Below are positions 17,530 to 26,370 of a stretch of DNA of 64,000 bases, piece by piece. A program made the position numbers and the translations under genes. The notes beneath the pieces are model-generated. The model searched no databases. It was not told the DNA's origin and saw nothing but the letters and a program-made list of their open reading frames with translations. This DNA is from J027 sp965215855. GTDB taxonomy: Bacteria; Chloroflexota; Anaerolineae; Aggregatilineales; J027. The stretch is taken from the NCBI GenBank assembly GCA_965215855.1, contig CBDCER010000002.1, forward strand, positions 372,001 through 436,000. The letters are read 5' to 3'. Position 1 is the stretch's first letter. The number at the start of each line of letters is the position of its first letter.

Positions 17530-19227
17530 ATGATGAAGAAATCACGCATTACAATCGGCATTTTGATCAGCATTCTGGTCACCATTCCGGTTGCTGTTAT
17601 TTTCTATGTAGGCAAACAGGCAGCCGAATTGCCTTTCCTGCCCACAGATTTGATGGACTGGTTGATTCCAAAAATCCCCGGCGACCTTATCACTTTTGGT
17701 ATTGATCTAATGGTCGATACTATCCTGGCATTGAATCTGGGAAATGAGGACTCAACTGCTAAATTCTTTGAGCAACTGATGGCCGTAGCAATTTTTGTGG
17801 GCATCGGTGTCATCGCCGCAACGATTCTCTATCTGGTTTACGACCGCGTGAAGGAACTCGCCCCCCGCTGGCCGATAGCCGGTCTGTTGCTGGGGTTAGC
17901 CCTGGCACTACCGCTGGCGGCGATCAGCAACCACACCCTGACAGCTGATAATCCCTTCTATGATGGTCCATCGCTGTTAGTGCGTACCATCTGGATTGTC
18001 GGGTTGATGGCGATGTGGGGTGTTGGCATCAATCTAGCTTTCCAGCAATGGGATGATCTGGAGACTTTGGCATCTGACAAACCCACCGCCTCGCACACAG
18101 ACGTACCAGCAGCCGAAGCTGAAACGCCCGCTCCCGTTGTCACCAGTACAGTTCCGGCTGTTGAAAAACTCAGTCGCCGCCAGTTTCTAGTCCGTCTAGG
18201 CGGTGCAACGGCAGCCTTTACAGTAGTGGGCACTGGTTTAGGTCAACTGCTGGTCAAAGACGAGGAAATCATTGCCTTGGATCGTCCGTTCTCGTTTGCA
18301 GAATATCCCAATGCCAACAGCCTCATCATTCCCGCATCCGGCACGCGACCGGAATATACGCCACTGGATAACCACTATCGAATCGACATTAATTCCGGCA
18401 ATCCACCACGTATTGATGGCGACGCCTGGCGACTAACATTCAAGGGACTGGTTGAAAACGAGCGCACCTTCACCCTAGCCCAACTACAAGATGACTATAC
18501 ACCGGTAAATCAGTACGTCACACTGGCCTGTATCTCCAATCGTGTTGGGGGAAATTTGACCAGCACAACAGGCTGGACGGGTGTCAGTATGCAGGATATT
18601 CTGGGCGAAGTGCGCCCCACTGAAGAAGCCACTCATTTACGCATCACCTCAGCCGATGGCTTTTGGGAAATCCTCGCATTAGATGTCATCCGTGAGGACT
18701 CGCGTGTGATGTTGGCCTATGCCTGGGACAATGAACTCCTGCGCGTCAAACACGGCTTCCCGCTGCGAATCTACATTCCGGATCGCTTCGGCATGAAGCA
18801 ACCCAAATGGATCACCGAAATCGAAGCCATTCCTGAATGGGAAGAAGGCTATTGGGTGCGTCGCGGCTGGGATCGAGAGGCGATAATGCGAGCCACTTCG
18901 GTCGTAGATACCATTGCAGTCGATGAGGTTTATGAGGAAAATGGACAACGTTATGTCCCCATCGGCGGCATCGCCCATGCCGGGGCACGCCAAATCTCGA
19001 AGGTTGAAGTGCAGGTTGATGGTGGGGAATGGGTTGAAGCCCAACTGCGTGAGCCACTTTCCGAGACTACCTGGGCAATCTGGCGCTATGATTGGCCGTT
19101 TGAAGAAGGCGAACATACCTTCGCAGTGCGTTGTTATGATGGCACGGGCGAAATGCAAATCCTGGAAACAGAGCGGGCACGCCCTAGTGGAGCCACTGGC
19201 ATCCATAGAGAAACCGAAACCCTATAG
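17530..19227 (+). CDS. Membrane-anchored sulfite-oxidase-family molybdopterin oxidoreductase with internal Tat motif
   Basis: A 565-residue protein. Residues 1-190 hold about four membrane segments: near 8-28, 85-107, 117-136 and 150-172. After a Pro/Ala/Thr linker comes a twin-arginine signature SRRQFL at 215-220 followed by a hydrophobic stretch. The catalytic part is an oxidoreductase molybdopterin-binding domain with the Mo-coordinating cysteine C334 (TLACISNRVGG). A C-terminal dimerisation-like domain has ISKVEVQVDGGEWVEA. The likely role is oxidation or reduction of a small oxyanion on the outer face of the membrane. The start is ATG 17530 after AGGGGG; a second ATG is adjacent. Confidence 0.88.
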   Translation: MMKKSRITIGILISILVTIPVAVIFYVGKQAAELPFLPTDLMDWLIPKIPGDLITFGIDLMVDTILALNLGNEDSTAKFFEQLMAVAIFVGIGVIAATILYLVYDRVKELAPRWPIAGLLLGLALALPLAAISNHTLTADNPFYDGPSLLVRTIWIVGLMAMWGVGINLAFQQWDDLETLASDKPTASHTDVPAAEAETPAPVVTSTVPAVEKLSRRQFLVRLGGATAAFTVVGTGLGQLLVKDEEIIALDRPFSFAEYPNANSLIIPASGTRPEYTPLDNHYRIDINSGNPPRIDGDAWRLTFKGLVENERTFTLAQLQDDYTPVNQYVTLACISNRVGGNLTSTTGWTGVSMQDILGEVRPTEEATHLRITSADGFWEILALDVIREDSRVMLAYAWDNELLRVKHGFPLRIYIPDRFGMKQPKWITEIEAIPEWEEGYWVRRGWDREAIMRATSVVDTIAVDEVYEENGQRYVPIGGIAHAGARQISKVEVQVDGGEWVEAQLREPLSETTWAIWRYDWPFEEGEHTFAVRCYDGTGEMQILETERARPSGATGIHRETETL

Positions 19228-19256
19228 GCTTCCACTTCAAAATCAGACACCAAAAA

Positions 19257-19277
19257 CCCCGTCGCAGTTGGACGGGG
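19257..19277 (-). terminator. Bidirectional terminator between molybdoenzyme and korB
   Basis: CCCCGTC / GACGGGG, 7-bp stem with a 7-nt loop. On the minus strand it is followed by TTTTTGG, a good intrinsic terminator for the kor genes. On the plus strand the tail CTTGGTTATTT is weaker. Confidence 0.75.
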
Positions 19278-19302
19278 CTTGGTTATTTCATGGCAGGCGG
19301 CT

Positions 19303-20331
19303 TTAGTCTAAGCCGAATAGCCCATCCATGGCATGGGTCAGTTTATCGGCAGAGGGACGCAATTGATCCTGCGGCAACTTCACCAATGGCGTATCAGCTA
19401 CATTCTCAACATCGACCAGCGAAGGCCGTGAAGGATCAATATAAACCAATCCTGTCAGAATTTGCTGAGATGCCTGAGCTTCATACAACACACGATAAGC
19501 ACTCATACGGTCGGTGGGGTCATGATCTTCGCCCAGCTTGGTCAACTTCAGCAACGTACCATCGTGCATCTCAACCAGCGTTTCGGTTTCGTAATCAACG
19601 GCGATCTCGTCGGCATTCAGCACGAACCCGATCTCATTGATAATCTCGCGGTGAGTCTTGCCCCAATGGAAACTCTTGGTTGAATCTTCGCGATTGTTGA
19701 AGGTCACGCATGGGCTGATGATGTCCAGCACAGCCGTCCCGTTATGAGCCAGGGCCGCTTTAAGCAATGCTTGTACTTGTTTGGCATCGCCCGAAAATGA
19801 ACGCGCCACAAACGATGCCCCAGCGGACAACGCCTCAATGCACATATCAATAGGCGTGAAGTGGTTTTGTCCGGCGTATTTTGTTATCTGACCTACATCC
19901 GCCGTCGCTGAAAATTGTCCTTTGGTCAGGCCATACACACCGTTGTTCTCAATGATGTAAACCATCGGCACATTACGACGAACAGCATGTTTGAACTGCC
20001 CCAGGCCAATGTTCCCCGAATCACCATCACCGGAAACGCTGATGGCTTGCAAGCTGCGGTTGGACATTACCGCGCCAGTCGTTACCGATGGCATCCGGCC
20101 ATGCACCGAGTTAAACGCATGAGAATGTCCCAGGAAGTAGGCCGGGGACTTGGAAGAACACCCAATACCACTGGTCTTGATGACAAAATGCTGATTAAGG
20201 CTCTCCTCATAAGCCACCGCCATAATTTGATTGGAAATCGAGTTGTGTCCACAACCCGGACACAGTGTCGAGGGGCGATAGCTATAGTCGCTTTTAGTTA
20301 AGCCAATCTCATTGACTTTGGTACGGCCCAT
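19303..20331 (-). CDS. korB: 2-oxoacid:ferredoxin oxidoreductase, beta subunit
   Basis: A 342-residue thiamine-diphosphate subunit. The cluster/TPP motif CPGCGH is at 24-29 and GIGCSS follows. The TPP-Mg motif begins GDGDSGNIG and ends VYIIENNGVYGLTKGQ. Together with the alpha subunit it oxidatively decarboxylates a 2-oxoacid (2-oxoglutarate or pyruvate class) to the acyl-CoA, reducing ferredoxin; the assignment as Kor rather than Por is by overall resemblance. The start lies 4 bp after the alpha-subunit stop, and its ribosome site (AAGGG) overlaps that stop, so the two are coupled. Confidence 0.9.
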   Translation of the reverse strand: MGRTKVNEIGLTKSDYSYRPSTLCPGCGHNSISNQIMAVAYEESLNQHFVIKTSGIGCSSKSPAYFLGHSHAFNSVHGRMPSVTTGAVMSNRSLQAISVSGDGDSGNIGLGQFKHAVRRNVPMVYIIENNGVYGLTKGQFSATADVGQITKYAGQNHFTPIDMCIEALSAGASFVARSFSGDAKQVQALLKAALAHNGTAVLDIISPCVTFNNREDSTKSFHWGKTHREIINEIGFVLNADEIAVDYETETLVEMHDGTLLKLTKLGEDHDPTDRMSAYRVLYEAQASQQILTGLVYIDPSRPSLVDVENVADTPLVKLPQDQLRPSADKLTHAMDGLFGLD

Positions 20332-20335
20332 GTCG

Positions 20336-22210
20336 TTACCCTTCCATCTCTAAAATCGTGCCACTGATCCAATCGGCATCCAGCGGCATACCATTACAAC
20401 GCGCCACCGAATGAATACGAGTGGCATAGTCGGGAATTTCCATACGCATAATCATCGCCATCTGGCCGTCAAAATTGTTCTCGACCACATAGACATGATC
20501 GTATTGGTGAACAAATTCACTGATTTGTGGTGACAACGGCAACGATAGAATACGCAAATAATCAACCGGAAGATTATTCGCCTTCAGGATGTCGCGGGCT
20601 TCTTCCATCGCATAATCATTGCTGCCGTAGGAAATGATGGCAACACGAGAGCCATCAACCTTTTCGATGACGGGCTGTGGCAATTTTTCCCGAGCGTTAT
20701 CATACTTCTGGCGCAGGCGGTTCAGGTTATTCTCCCAGACATCTGGGCGCTCACTGTAGTTGCCATAGTCATCATGGCCCGTGCCGCGTGTGAAATATGC
20801 GGCGCGGGGGTGATCTGTGCCGGGGATCGTGCGATAAGGCACACCATCGCCATCTAGATCCAGATAACGTCCCCAGTCTTTGCCTTCCAACGCTTTCAGG
20901 TCTTCTTCGCTCAACACCTTGCCACGTTGCAGCTTACCATCAGGATACTCAAACTTCGTGGTAATGTGCTGATTCATCCCCAGATCCAGGTCGCTCAATA
21001 CGAAGACTGGAGCTTGGAACTGTTCAGCGATGTCGAGTGCTTCCCACCCAAAGCGGAAACACTCCTCCATATTGGCTGGGAACAGACAAATCTGGCGTGT
21101 ATCGCCATGACTGAGGAAGTAAGTAAACAGCACATCACCCTGCGAGGTACGAGTCGGTAAGCCCGTGCTGGGACCAACACGCTGAATATTCCAAACCACG
21201 ATAGGGATTTCGGCATAGTAAGCCAACCCCGCAAACTCAGCCATCAGTGAAATGCCTGGCCCACTGGTGGCGGTCATGGCACGAGCGCCGGCCCAGCCAG
21301 CCCCGACAATCATCCCGATAGCCGCCAATTCATCCTCGGCCTGCACAATGGCATACGTCGCTTTGCCATCTTCGGTGCGACGGTATTGGCTGGCATAACT
21401 GGCGAGATTTTCAGCCAAGCTGCTGCTGGGGGTGATGGGATACCAGGCTGCAAACTGCATTCCGCCGAACACTGCACCCAATGCCGCTGCTGCATTACCG
21501 TCGATGATTGCTGAATTCGGATCGTACATGCCCGCCATTGGTTCACACCAATAGGGATCAACTTTCTTCAGATTTTCCTCGGCCCAATCATAAGCCGCCT
21601 GCACCAACCCGAAGTTCATATCGACCAGACGCTCACGTCCACCGAAATGGTAGGATAAGGCAGCTTGAATTTCGGACAGATTTAGATTGAACAGGTAGGC
21701 CATTGCGCCGACATAGACCATGTTGACCAGGTACTCGCGCACATTCTTAGATGGTTGTGGATCAAGCTCACTGATGAACATATCAACGGGCAGCCGATAA
21801 ATATAAATATCGTCGCGAGAGGTGGCGATGCCATCCCATTTCTTCTTGCGGCTATTGGGAGCATCCATTGGATAGATCAACACACCGCCAGGTGGCAATT
21901 CGGCAACATCTCTGGAAAACGTGTCGAAGTTATAGGCTACCAATACTTCGGCCTGGGGTTTATGCCCACGATAGCCGTCTTTACTCAACCGGATGTAGTA
22001 CCAGGTCGGCAAGCCATAAATATTGGACGGGAACAGGTTCTTGCCATTGACCGGAATTCCCATACGAAACAAGGCCCGCAACAACGTATTGTTCGAGGTC
22101 TGGCTACCGGTTCCATTGACGGTGGCAATGACAAACGAAAAGTCGTTGATAATCTTACCATCATCATGAGGTTGTGTTGCTGGCGCTTGATAAAGATCGA
22201 TGACAGTCAT
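20336..22210 (-). CDS. korA: 2-oxoacid:ferredoxin oxidoreductase, fused gamma-alpha subunit
   Basis: A 624-residue protein. The N-terminal ~200 residues are the gamma (CoA-handling) domain, with IATVNGTGSQTSNNTLLRAL at its start. The alpha (pyrimidine-binding) part follows, with GNAAAALGAVFGGMQFAAWYPITPSSSLAE and ATSGPGISLMAEFAGLAYYAEIP. The C-terminal transketolase-like domain has VAIISYGSNDYAMEEA. AAGGAG precedes both GTG 22213 and ATG 22210; I chose the ATG. It forms a unit with korB and probably the upstream GntR gene, and a candidate operator lies 30 bp before the start. Confidence 0.9.
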   Translation of the reverse strand: MTVIDLYQAPATQPHDDGKIINDFSFVIATVNGTGSQTSNNTLLRALFRMGIPVNGKNLFPSNIYGLPTWYYIRLSKDGYRGHKPQAEVLVAYNFDTFSRDVAELPPGGVLIYPMDAPNSRKKKWDGIATSRDDIYIYRLPVDMFISELDPQPSKNVREYLVNMVYVGAMAYLFNLNLSEIQAALSYHFGGRERLVDMNFGLVQAAYDWAEENLKKVDPYWCEPMAGMYDPNSAIIDGNAAAALGAVFGGMQFAAWYPITPSSSLAENLASYASQYRRTEDGKATYAIVQAEDELAAIGMIVGAGWAGARAMTATSGPGISLMAEFAGLAYYAEIPIVVWNIQRVGPSTGLPTRTSQGDVLFTYFLSHGDTRQICLFPANMEECFRFGWEALDIAEQFQAPVFVLSDLDLGMNQHITTKFEYPDGKLQRGKVLSEEDLKALEGKDWGRYLDLDGDGVPYRTIPGTDHPRAAYFTRGTGHDDYGNYSERPDVWENNLNRLRQKYDNAREKLPQPVIEKVDGSRVAIISYGSNDYAMEEARDILKANNLPVDYLRILSLPLSPQISEFVHQYDHVYVVENNFDGQMAMIMRMEIPDYATRIHSVARCNGMPLDADWISGTILEMEG

Positions 22211-22239
22211 CACAAATGGTCTCCTTGTGCATCTATAAC

Positions 22240-22252
22240 TGTCGTATAGACA
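22240..22252. promoter_or_regulatory. Candidate GntR/FCD operator upstream of korA
   Basis: Inverted repeat TGTC-GTATA-GACA, extended by flanking AC/AA bases, 30 bp before the korA start and 41 bp after the GntR stop. TNGTCnnnnnGACNA-like palindromes are common FadR-type operators. The link to the neighbouring regulator is inference. Confidence 0.4.
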
Positions 22253-22258
22253 ATTTAA

Positions 22259-22272
22259 GGGCCATATGGCCC
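22259..22272. repeat. 14-bp perfect palindrome between GntR and korA genes
   Basis: GGGCCATATGGCCC lies 20 bp after the GntR stop. On the minus strand it is followed by TTAAATTG, so the RNA could form a short GC hairpin that partly ends the regulator transcript. It could instead be a second protein-binding site. Confidence 0.4.
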
Positions 22273-22292
22273 CATTTCCTTTGGCTATTCAG

Positions 22293-23009
22293 CTATTCAC
22301 GGGTAAGGGTTTCATCACTATCCGCACCACGTTCCGCAAAGTTCTTCAACAGGCGCGTATGTTCATCAAATGCTTGCAAACTGGCTTCAATATCGCCCGC
22401 GACGATAGCTTCCGCAATACGTTGATGATATGTCCACACCTGATTCAAATATTCGTAGTCAGTAAAAGTGTGCAATTCTACTGCTTCATAAGCCTCCCAA
22501 TACGCCTCTAAAAGCCCCCGTACAAATAGGTTGTCCAGATTTGCGAATATCGTCAGATGAAACTCACGGTGTTCCTGGTGCGGAATCCGGATGGGGGTTC
22601 CCCGGAGCTTTTGCCAGGCCAGATCAACCAATTCTAACAAGCGAGTTTTGTTAGCCTCGGACAACAACGCTACCGCCTCATACCAATAAGCCATTTCAAT
22701 CCGGCAGCGCAGGTCTTTATAGGCATCGAACATCACAATATCATCTGCCATCCCCAGGAAAAGCCCCAGACGCACCGCTGGCATAAAGCTATATTCTTGC
22801 CGATGAATCCCTGCTCGAGGACGTACACTGACCACACCCAGGCAACGCGCCACCTCCAATTGTTCGCGCAATTTGCTGACACTGACGTTAAGGTTGCTGC
22901 TGATGTCTGTCAGAGAAGGCACGCGCTCACCAGGGCTTATCTCTTGCTGCATCAGATAATCCAGCAAGTCCGAGTCAAGCGATAAATGCTTCAGGCCACC
23001 ACCCTCCAA
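22293..23009 (-). CDS. GntR-family regulator with FCD ligand domain
   Basis: A 238-residue FadR-type regulator. The winged helix occupies residues ~8-70 (ISPGERVPSLTDISSNLNVSVSKLREQLEVA). The C-terminal FCD all-helical domain includes RCRIEMAYWYEAVALL, HREFHLTIFANLDN and HQRIAEAIVAGDIEAS, with histidines that usually bind a metal and an organic acid effector. The only upstream in-frame start is TTG 23009, 7 codons before the HTH begins. It is just upstream of korAB on the same strand, suggesting control of 2-oxoacid metabolism. Confidence 0.85.
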   Translation of the reverse strand: MEGGGLKHLSLDSDLLDYLMQQEISPGERVPSLTDISSNLNVSVSKLREQLEVARCLGVVSVRPRAGIHRQEYSFMPAVRLGLFLGMADDIVMFDAYKDLRCRIEMAYWYEAVALLSEANKTRLLELVDLAWQKLRGTPIRIPHQEHREFHLTIFANLDNLFVRGLLEAYWEAYEAVELHTFTDYEYLNQVWTYHQRIAEAIVAGDIEASLQAFDEHTRLLKNFAERGADSDETLTRE

Positions 23010-23125
23010 ATCATCTGATGAATCGGATTATTCGATCATTTAAATCATAACACATATCCACTATTGATGTCTACTTAGTGCAGGGTTTCACAATATATTC
23101 CGAATAAAATGAAAGTCAGGTGAAA

Positions 23126-23878
23126 CTAACCATCGGACATGGTATCGGCATCGGGGGTCGCGTCGCCCGTTACAACAAACGTTGTTCGCGCTCGAGCGAC
23201 ATTGTTCACCAAAAGCTCCACTGTGTAAGTCCCAGCCTCGAATGCAATGGTTTCACGGTCAATCAAGTACCAGACACAAATATCGTCATAAGCATCATCG
23301 CTGACCCAAAAATTGGGGTCTGTCATCACCACTTGCCCGGCGTTGCGAATCCTTAGCCCAAAGGTAATGCCAGGAGTCAGGTCAAGAATGCGCGTAATGA
23401 AATAGACTTCCTGGACCTCCTGGGTAAAGGTATTCTGAATACCCACTGCACAACCATTTTCATCCTGTTCGGTGCTGGTCGTGCCCTGCATATATTGACT
23501 GCCGGGCACAGGAGATGGGGCAGAACCCACCGGCGCGCTGCCACCACCCGGAACGGTTGGGGGAAGATTGATATTGGCTGTAGGCGCGGGGTTACGAAGC
23601 AGCGCCTGATTAGTTGCCCGCAAAGCCCCCACCTGCAAGGTTGCGTTAGCCCATTGAGTTTGCACCACCACCGCGCTATCCGCCGTCTGTCGCAACGCTT
23701 CTACAGTAGAAGCCTGTGTCTCAATACCATGCACCAGCGTCCAAAGCTGGGTACTTTGTGCATTTTGGGTAGCTTTCTCGCTGGGGTCTTCAAAAGCAGC
23801 ACACGCACTGATAAAACTGACAAACCCAATAATGGTGACGGTCAGCAATCCCCAAAGGGTGGACTGTTTGCGCGGCAT
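23126..23878 (-). CDS. Putative lipoprotein of unknown function
   Basis: A 250-residue exported protein with an N-terminal hydrophobic segment ending in a lipobox-like FISAC (Cys26). A predicted helical stretch (~30-95) is followed by a Pro/Gly/Ser linker (~97-125). The C-terminal beta-rich domain has QEVYFITRILDLTPG and IAFEAGTYTVELLVNN and may be an Ig-like or carbohydrate-binding fold. No catalytic motif is seen. It is divergent from the small gene at 24064. Confidence 0.65.
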   Translation of the reverse strand: MPRKQSTLWGLLTVTIIGFVSFISACAAFEDPSEKATQNAQSTQLWTLVHGIETQASTVEALRQTADSAVVVQTQWANATLQVGALRATNQALLRNPAPTANINLPPTVPGGGSAPVGSAPSPVPGSQYMQGTTSTEQDENGCAVGIQNTFTQEVQEVYFITRILDLTPGITFGLRIRNAGQVVMTDPNFWVSDDAYDDICVWYLIDRETIAFEAGTYTVELLVNNVARARTTFVVTGDATPDADTMSDG

Positions 23879-24010
23879 GGCGTCTCCTGGTTAACACTTG
23901 ACCTGTGATGAGGCAATTATTGGTAGCAAATCCTGCCCAGCATGATACCTGATGATTGCCAGGAATTGCAGAGTTGAATTTGCACAAAAATACACGCTAA
24001 ATCGACTGGA

Positions 24011-24021
24011 TGTGCTATAGT
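24011..24021 (+). promoter_or_regulatory. Extended -10 promoter
   Basis: TGTGCTATAGT matches an extended -10 (TGTGnTATAAT) closely. It is 42 bp upstream of the ATG at 24064, and no good -35 is visible at 17 bp. It probably drives the 134-residue gene. Confidence 0.5.
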
Positions 24022-24063
24022 CAATACTTGGTCGATATAAACAATACACTGGAGCAGTTCTCG

Positions 24064-24468
24064 ATGCGTAATTACCAGATATTAGATGCGGCTACTGTCG
24101 AAGCCGAAAACGTGTTGCGACTGGGTAGCACTGAAGATAATCCCGAAAAACCCTGTCTTCACATGAGCCGTGAAGGCAGTTTCCTCAGCCTCTCAGCCAG
24201 TTTTGGTCCTTTTGAGATCGCACTACGCTTGAACTACGATGATTTCAAGCGGCGGGTGGAACGCCTGCATCCCGTCCCTGGCCTGGCGACCACCCTCCAG
24301 GTTGGCACAGCTAACTCCTATATTGCATTGGGCTTGACCAAAGATGGCCGTTTGGTGATGCGCCCGACAGTCGTCACGGATGCCAGCGGGCATATCACGC
24401 TGAATCTAGTGGGATCAGCCACCACCTACGATGCCGTTCGTAATTGGCTGGGCATTGAATATGCGTAA
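24064..24468 (+). CDS. Hypothetical protein (134 aa)
   Basis: No family recognised. The protein is soluble, with several alternating hydrophobic strands (GSFLSLSASFGPFEIALRLNY, TTLQVGTANSYIALGLT, GRLVMRPTVV, HITLNLVGSATTYDAV), suggesting a small beta fold that ends in a helix. ATG 24064 is 8 nt after GGAG; the frame is open 18 codons further upstream but the extended -10 site lies there. It is followed by a hairpin and then the gcv operon. Confidence 0.6.
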   Translation: MRNYQILDAATVEAENVLRLGSTEDNPEKPCLHMSREGSFLSLSASFGPFEIALRLNYDDFKRRVERLHPVPGLATTLQVGTANSYIALGLTKDGRLVMRPTVVTDASGHITLNLVGSATTYDAVRNWLGIEYA

Positions 24469-24485
24469 TACTCCGGATGTGCTTT

Positions 24486-24507
24486 TTATCAGGATAACAT
24501 CTGATAA
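24486..24507 (+). terminator. Hairpin upstream of gcvH
   Basis: TTATCAG / CTGATAA, 7-bp stem with an 8-nt loop and no U-tract. It lies 17 bp after the previous gene. It could be a weak transcript end or part of the gcvH leader. Confidence 0.3.
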
Positions 24508-24580
24508 TGATACTGGTCGCATACCCCGTCTAGGCTTATACTTAGCTTGATATTATAAGTTTGAAAGGAAACAACCAATA

Positions 24581-24979
24581 ATGGCGAGTTGGAAAACCCC
24601 CGAAGGTTATATATATTCAGATTCGGACGAATGGTATAAAGTGGACGGCGATGTTGTGAGTATGGGCATCACCGACTATGCTCAAGACCAACTGTCCGAT
24701 ATTGTTTACGTTGAATTCCCCGATGTTGGTGATAAATTTGACGCTGGCGACGCAGTGGGCGTTGTCGAAAGCGTCAAGGCCGCGTCTGACTTTTATTCCT
24801 CAGTCGGTGGTGAAGTGGTTGAAATTAACAGCGTGTTGGAAGACACCCCGGAAATCATCAATGGCGATCCTTACGAAGCGGGCTGGTTAATTAAGCTGAA
24901 ATGCAGCGATCTCAGCCCATTGGACGGCCTCATGGATGCTAAAGCCTACGCCGAATATTGTGAAAATCGGGAACACTAA
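24581..24979 (+). CDS. gcvH: Glycine cleavage system H protein
   Basis: A 132-residue lipoyl carrier that shuttles the aminomethyl group from the P-protein (glycine decarboxylase) to the T- and L-proteins. The lipoylated lysine is K66 in VESVKAASD; DIVYVEFPDVGD and the PYEAGWLIK strand are conserved. AAAGGA precedes the ATG. Its stop overlaps the gcvPA start by one base (TAATG), so translation is coupled. Confidence 0.96.
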   Translation: MASWKTPEGYIYSDSDEWYKVDGDVVSMGITDYAQDQLSDIVYVEFPDVGDKFDAGDAVGVVESVKAASDFYSSVGGEVVEINSVLEDTPEIINGDPYEAGWLIKLKCSDLSPLDGLMDAKAYAEYCENREH

Positions 24980-26358
24980 TGAGCTACATTCCCCATACCG
25001 ACGCAGATCGTGAAGCCATGTTAAAGGCCATCGGCGTCGAGTCGATGGCAGATTTATTCGAGGCTGTACCAGAATCGCACCGCTTCCCCGCGCTCGATCT
25101 TCCAGATCCCCGCAGTGAACTGGAAGTATCCACCGAGATGGAGGCTCTCAGCAGCTTCAATATCTCAACACGCGAATATGCAAATTTCCTGGGCGCTGGA
25201 GCCTATCACCATTTCAGTCCAGCCGCTGTCAATCAGATTTTGCTCCGCAGCGAATTCTACACAGCCTATACGCCCTATCAGCCCGAAGTCAGCCAAGGAA
25301 CACTGCAAGCCATCTTTGAATTTCAGAGTATGATCGTGGCATTGACGGGCATGGAAGCCGCGAATGCCAGTCATTATGATGGTGCGACGGCGCTGGCCGA
25401 AGCGGTTACCATGGCCGATGCTGTCCATCGTGGCAAGCGCAACAAGGTGGTTTTCTCGCCGGGCATTCACTCCCATTATCGAGAAGTTGCCCGTACCTAT
25501 CACCAGAATAAATCAATGAAGTTCTCCGGTGATCGCAGCGGCAATGCCACTCTGGTTGATTTGATCGACATGATCGACGACAAGACCGCGATGGTGGCGG
25601 TGCAATATCCGAATTTCTTCGGCGAGATTGAAGACCTGACTGAAATCGCTAAAACCGCCAAAGCGAACAAAGCATTGCTGTGTGTCATCACCGATCCGGT
25701 GGCCTGCGCCCTGCTGAAGCCACCTGGCGCTTTCGGCGCGGATATTGTGATCGGCGAGGGACAAGGCTTGGGCGTACCGTTGAGTTTCGGTGGCCCTTAC
25801 CTAGGATTTTTTGCCACGCTGAATAAACACGTCCGAAAAATCGCCGGACGTATCGTCGGGGAGACCCAGGACACGACAGGGCGACGAGCATACGTAATGA
25901 CGTTGCGGCCCCGTGAACAAGACATCCGCCGCGAAAAGGCCAGCAGTAACATCTGTACCAATCAGGGCTTGATGGCACTGGCGGCTTGCGTCCACATGAG
26001 CCTGTTGGGCAAGCATGGCCTGAAGCGCATGGCGGAACTCTGTTGGCACAAATCGCATTATGCAGCGGATCAGATCGACAAGCTAGAAGGCTATAGCATT
26101 GAAAAATCGAAGCCTTTCCTAAAAGAATTTGTCGTCACCTGTCCAAAACCTGTTGCTGAAATCAACCAACATTTGCTGTACGACTTTGGCATCATTGGCG
26201 GCTATGATCTGTCGCAAGACTACCCCAACCGTGAAAAACAGATGTTGCTGTGTGTCACGGAGATGAATTCTAAAGAAGAAATTGACGCTCTGGTTGAGGC
26301 TCTGGGAGCCATCGCCACTACCGACCATACACATGATAACTTGATTGACGTCAAGTAG
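24979..26358 (+). CDS. gcvPA: Glycine dehydrogenase (decarboxylating) subunit 1
   Basis: A 459-residue N-terminal-type half of the split P-protein. Conserved segments include FLGAGAYHHFSPAAVNQIL, TPYQPEVSQGTLQAIFEFQS, NASHYDGATALAEA and the loop GEGQGLGVPLSFGGPYLGF. This half forms a heterotetramer with GcvPB and does not carry the PLP lysine. It is the second gene of the H-PA-PB unit. No gcvT is seen in the window. Confidence 0.96.
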   Translation: MSYIPHTDADREAMLKAIGVESMADLFEAVPESHRFPALDLPDPRSELEVSTEMEALSSFNISTREYANFLGAGAYHHFSPAAVNQILLRSEFYTAYTPYQPEVSQGTLQAIFEFQSMIVALTGMEAANASHYDGATALAEAVTMADAVHRGKRNKVVFSPGIHSHYREVARTYHQNKSMKFSGDRSGNATLVDLIDMIDDKTAMVAVQYPNFFGEIEDLTEIAKTAKANKALLCVITDPVACALLKPPGAFGADIVIGEGQGLGVPLSFGGPYLGFFATLNKHVRKIAGRIVGETQDTTGRRAYVMTLRPREQDIRREKASSNICTNQGLMALAACVHMSLLGKHGLKRMAELCWHKSHYAADQIDKLEGYSIEKSKPFLKEFVVTCPKPVAEINQHLLYDFGIIGGYDLSQDYPNREKQMLLCVTEMNSKEEIDALVEALGAIATTDHTHDNLIDVK

Positions 26359-26370
26359 GTGGGTGTTTGA

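Noticed and set aside
20927..22249. Long plus-strand open frames opposite korA
   Set aside because: They are antisense to a gene with full-length family similarity and have no ribosome sites or recognisable domains.
24469..24580. Possible glycine riboswitch before gcvH
   Set aside because: Only 112 bp, AT-rich, with one simple hairpin; none of the conserved aptamer cores expected for tandem glycine riboswitches can be seen.
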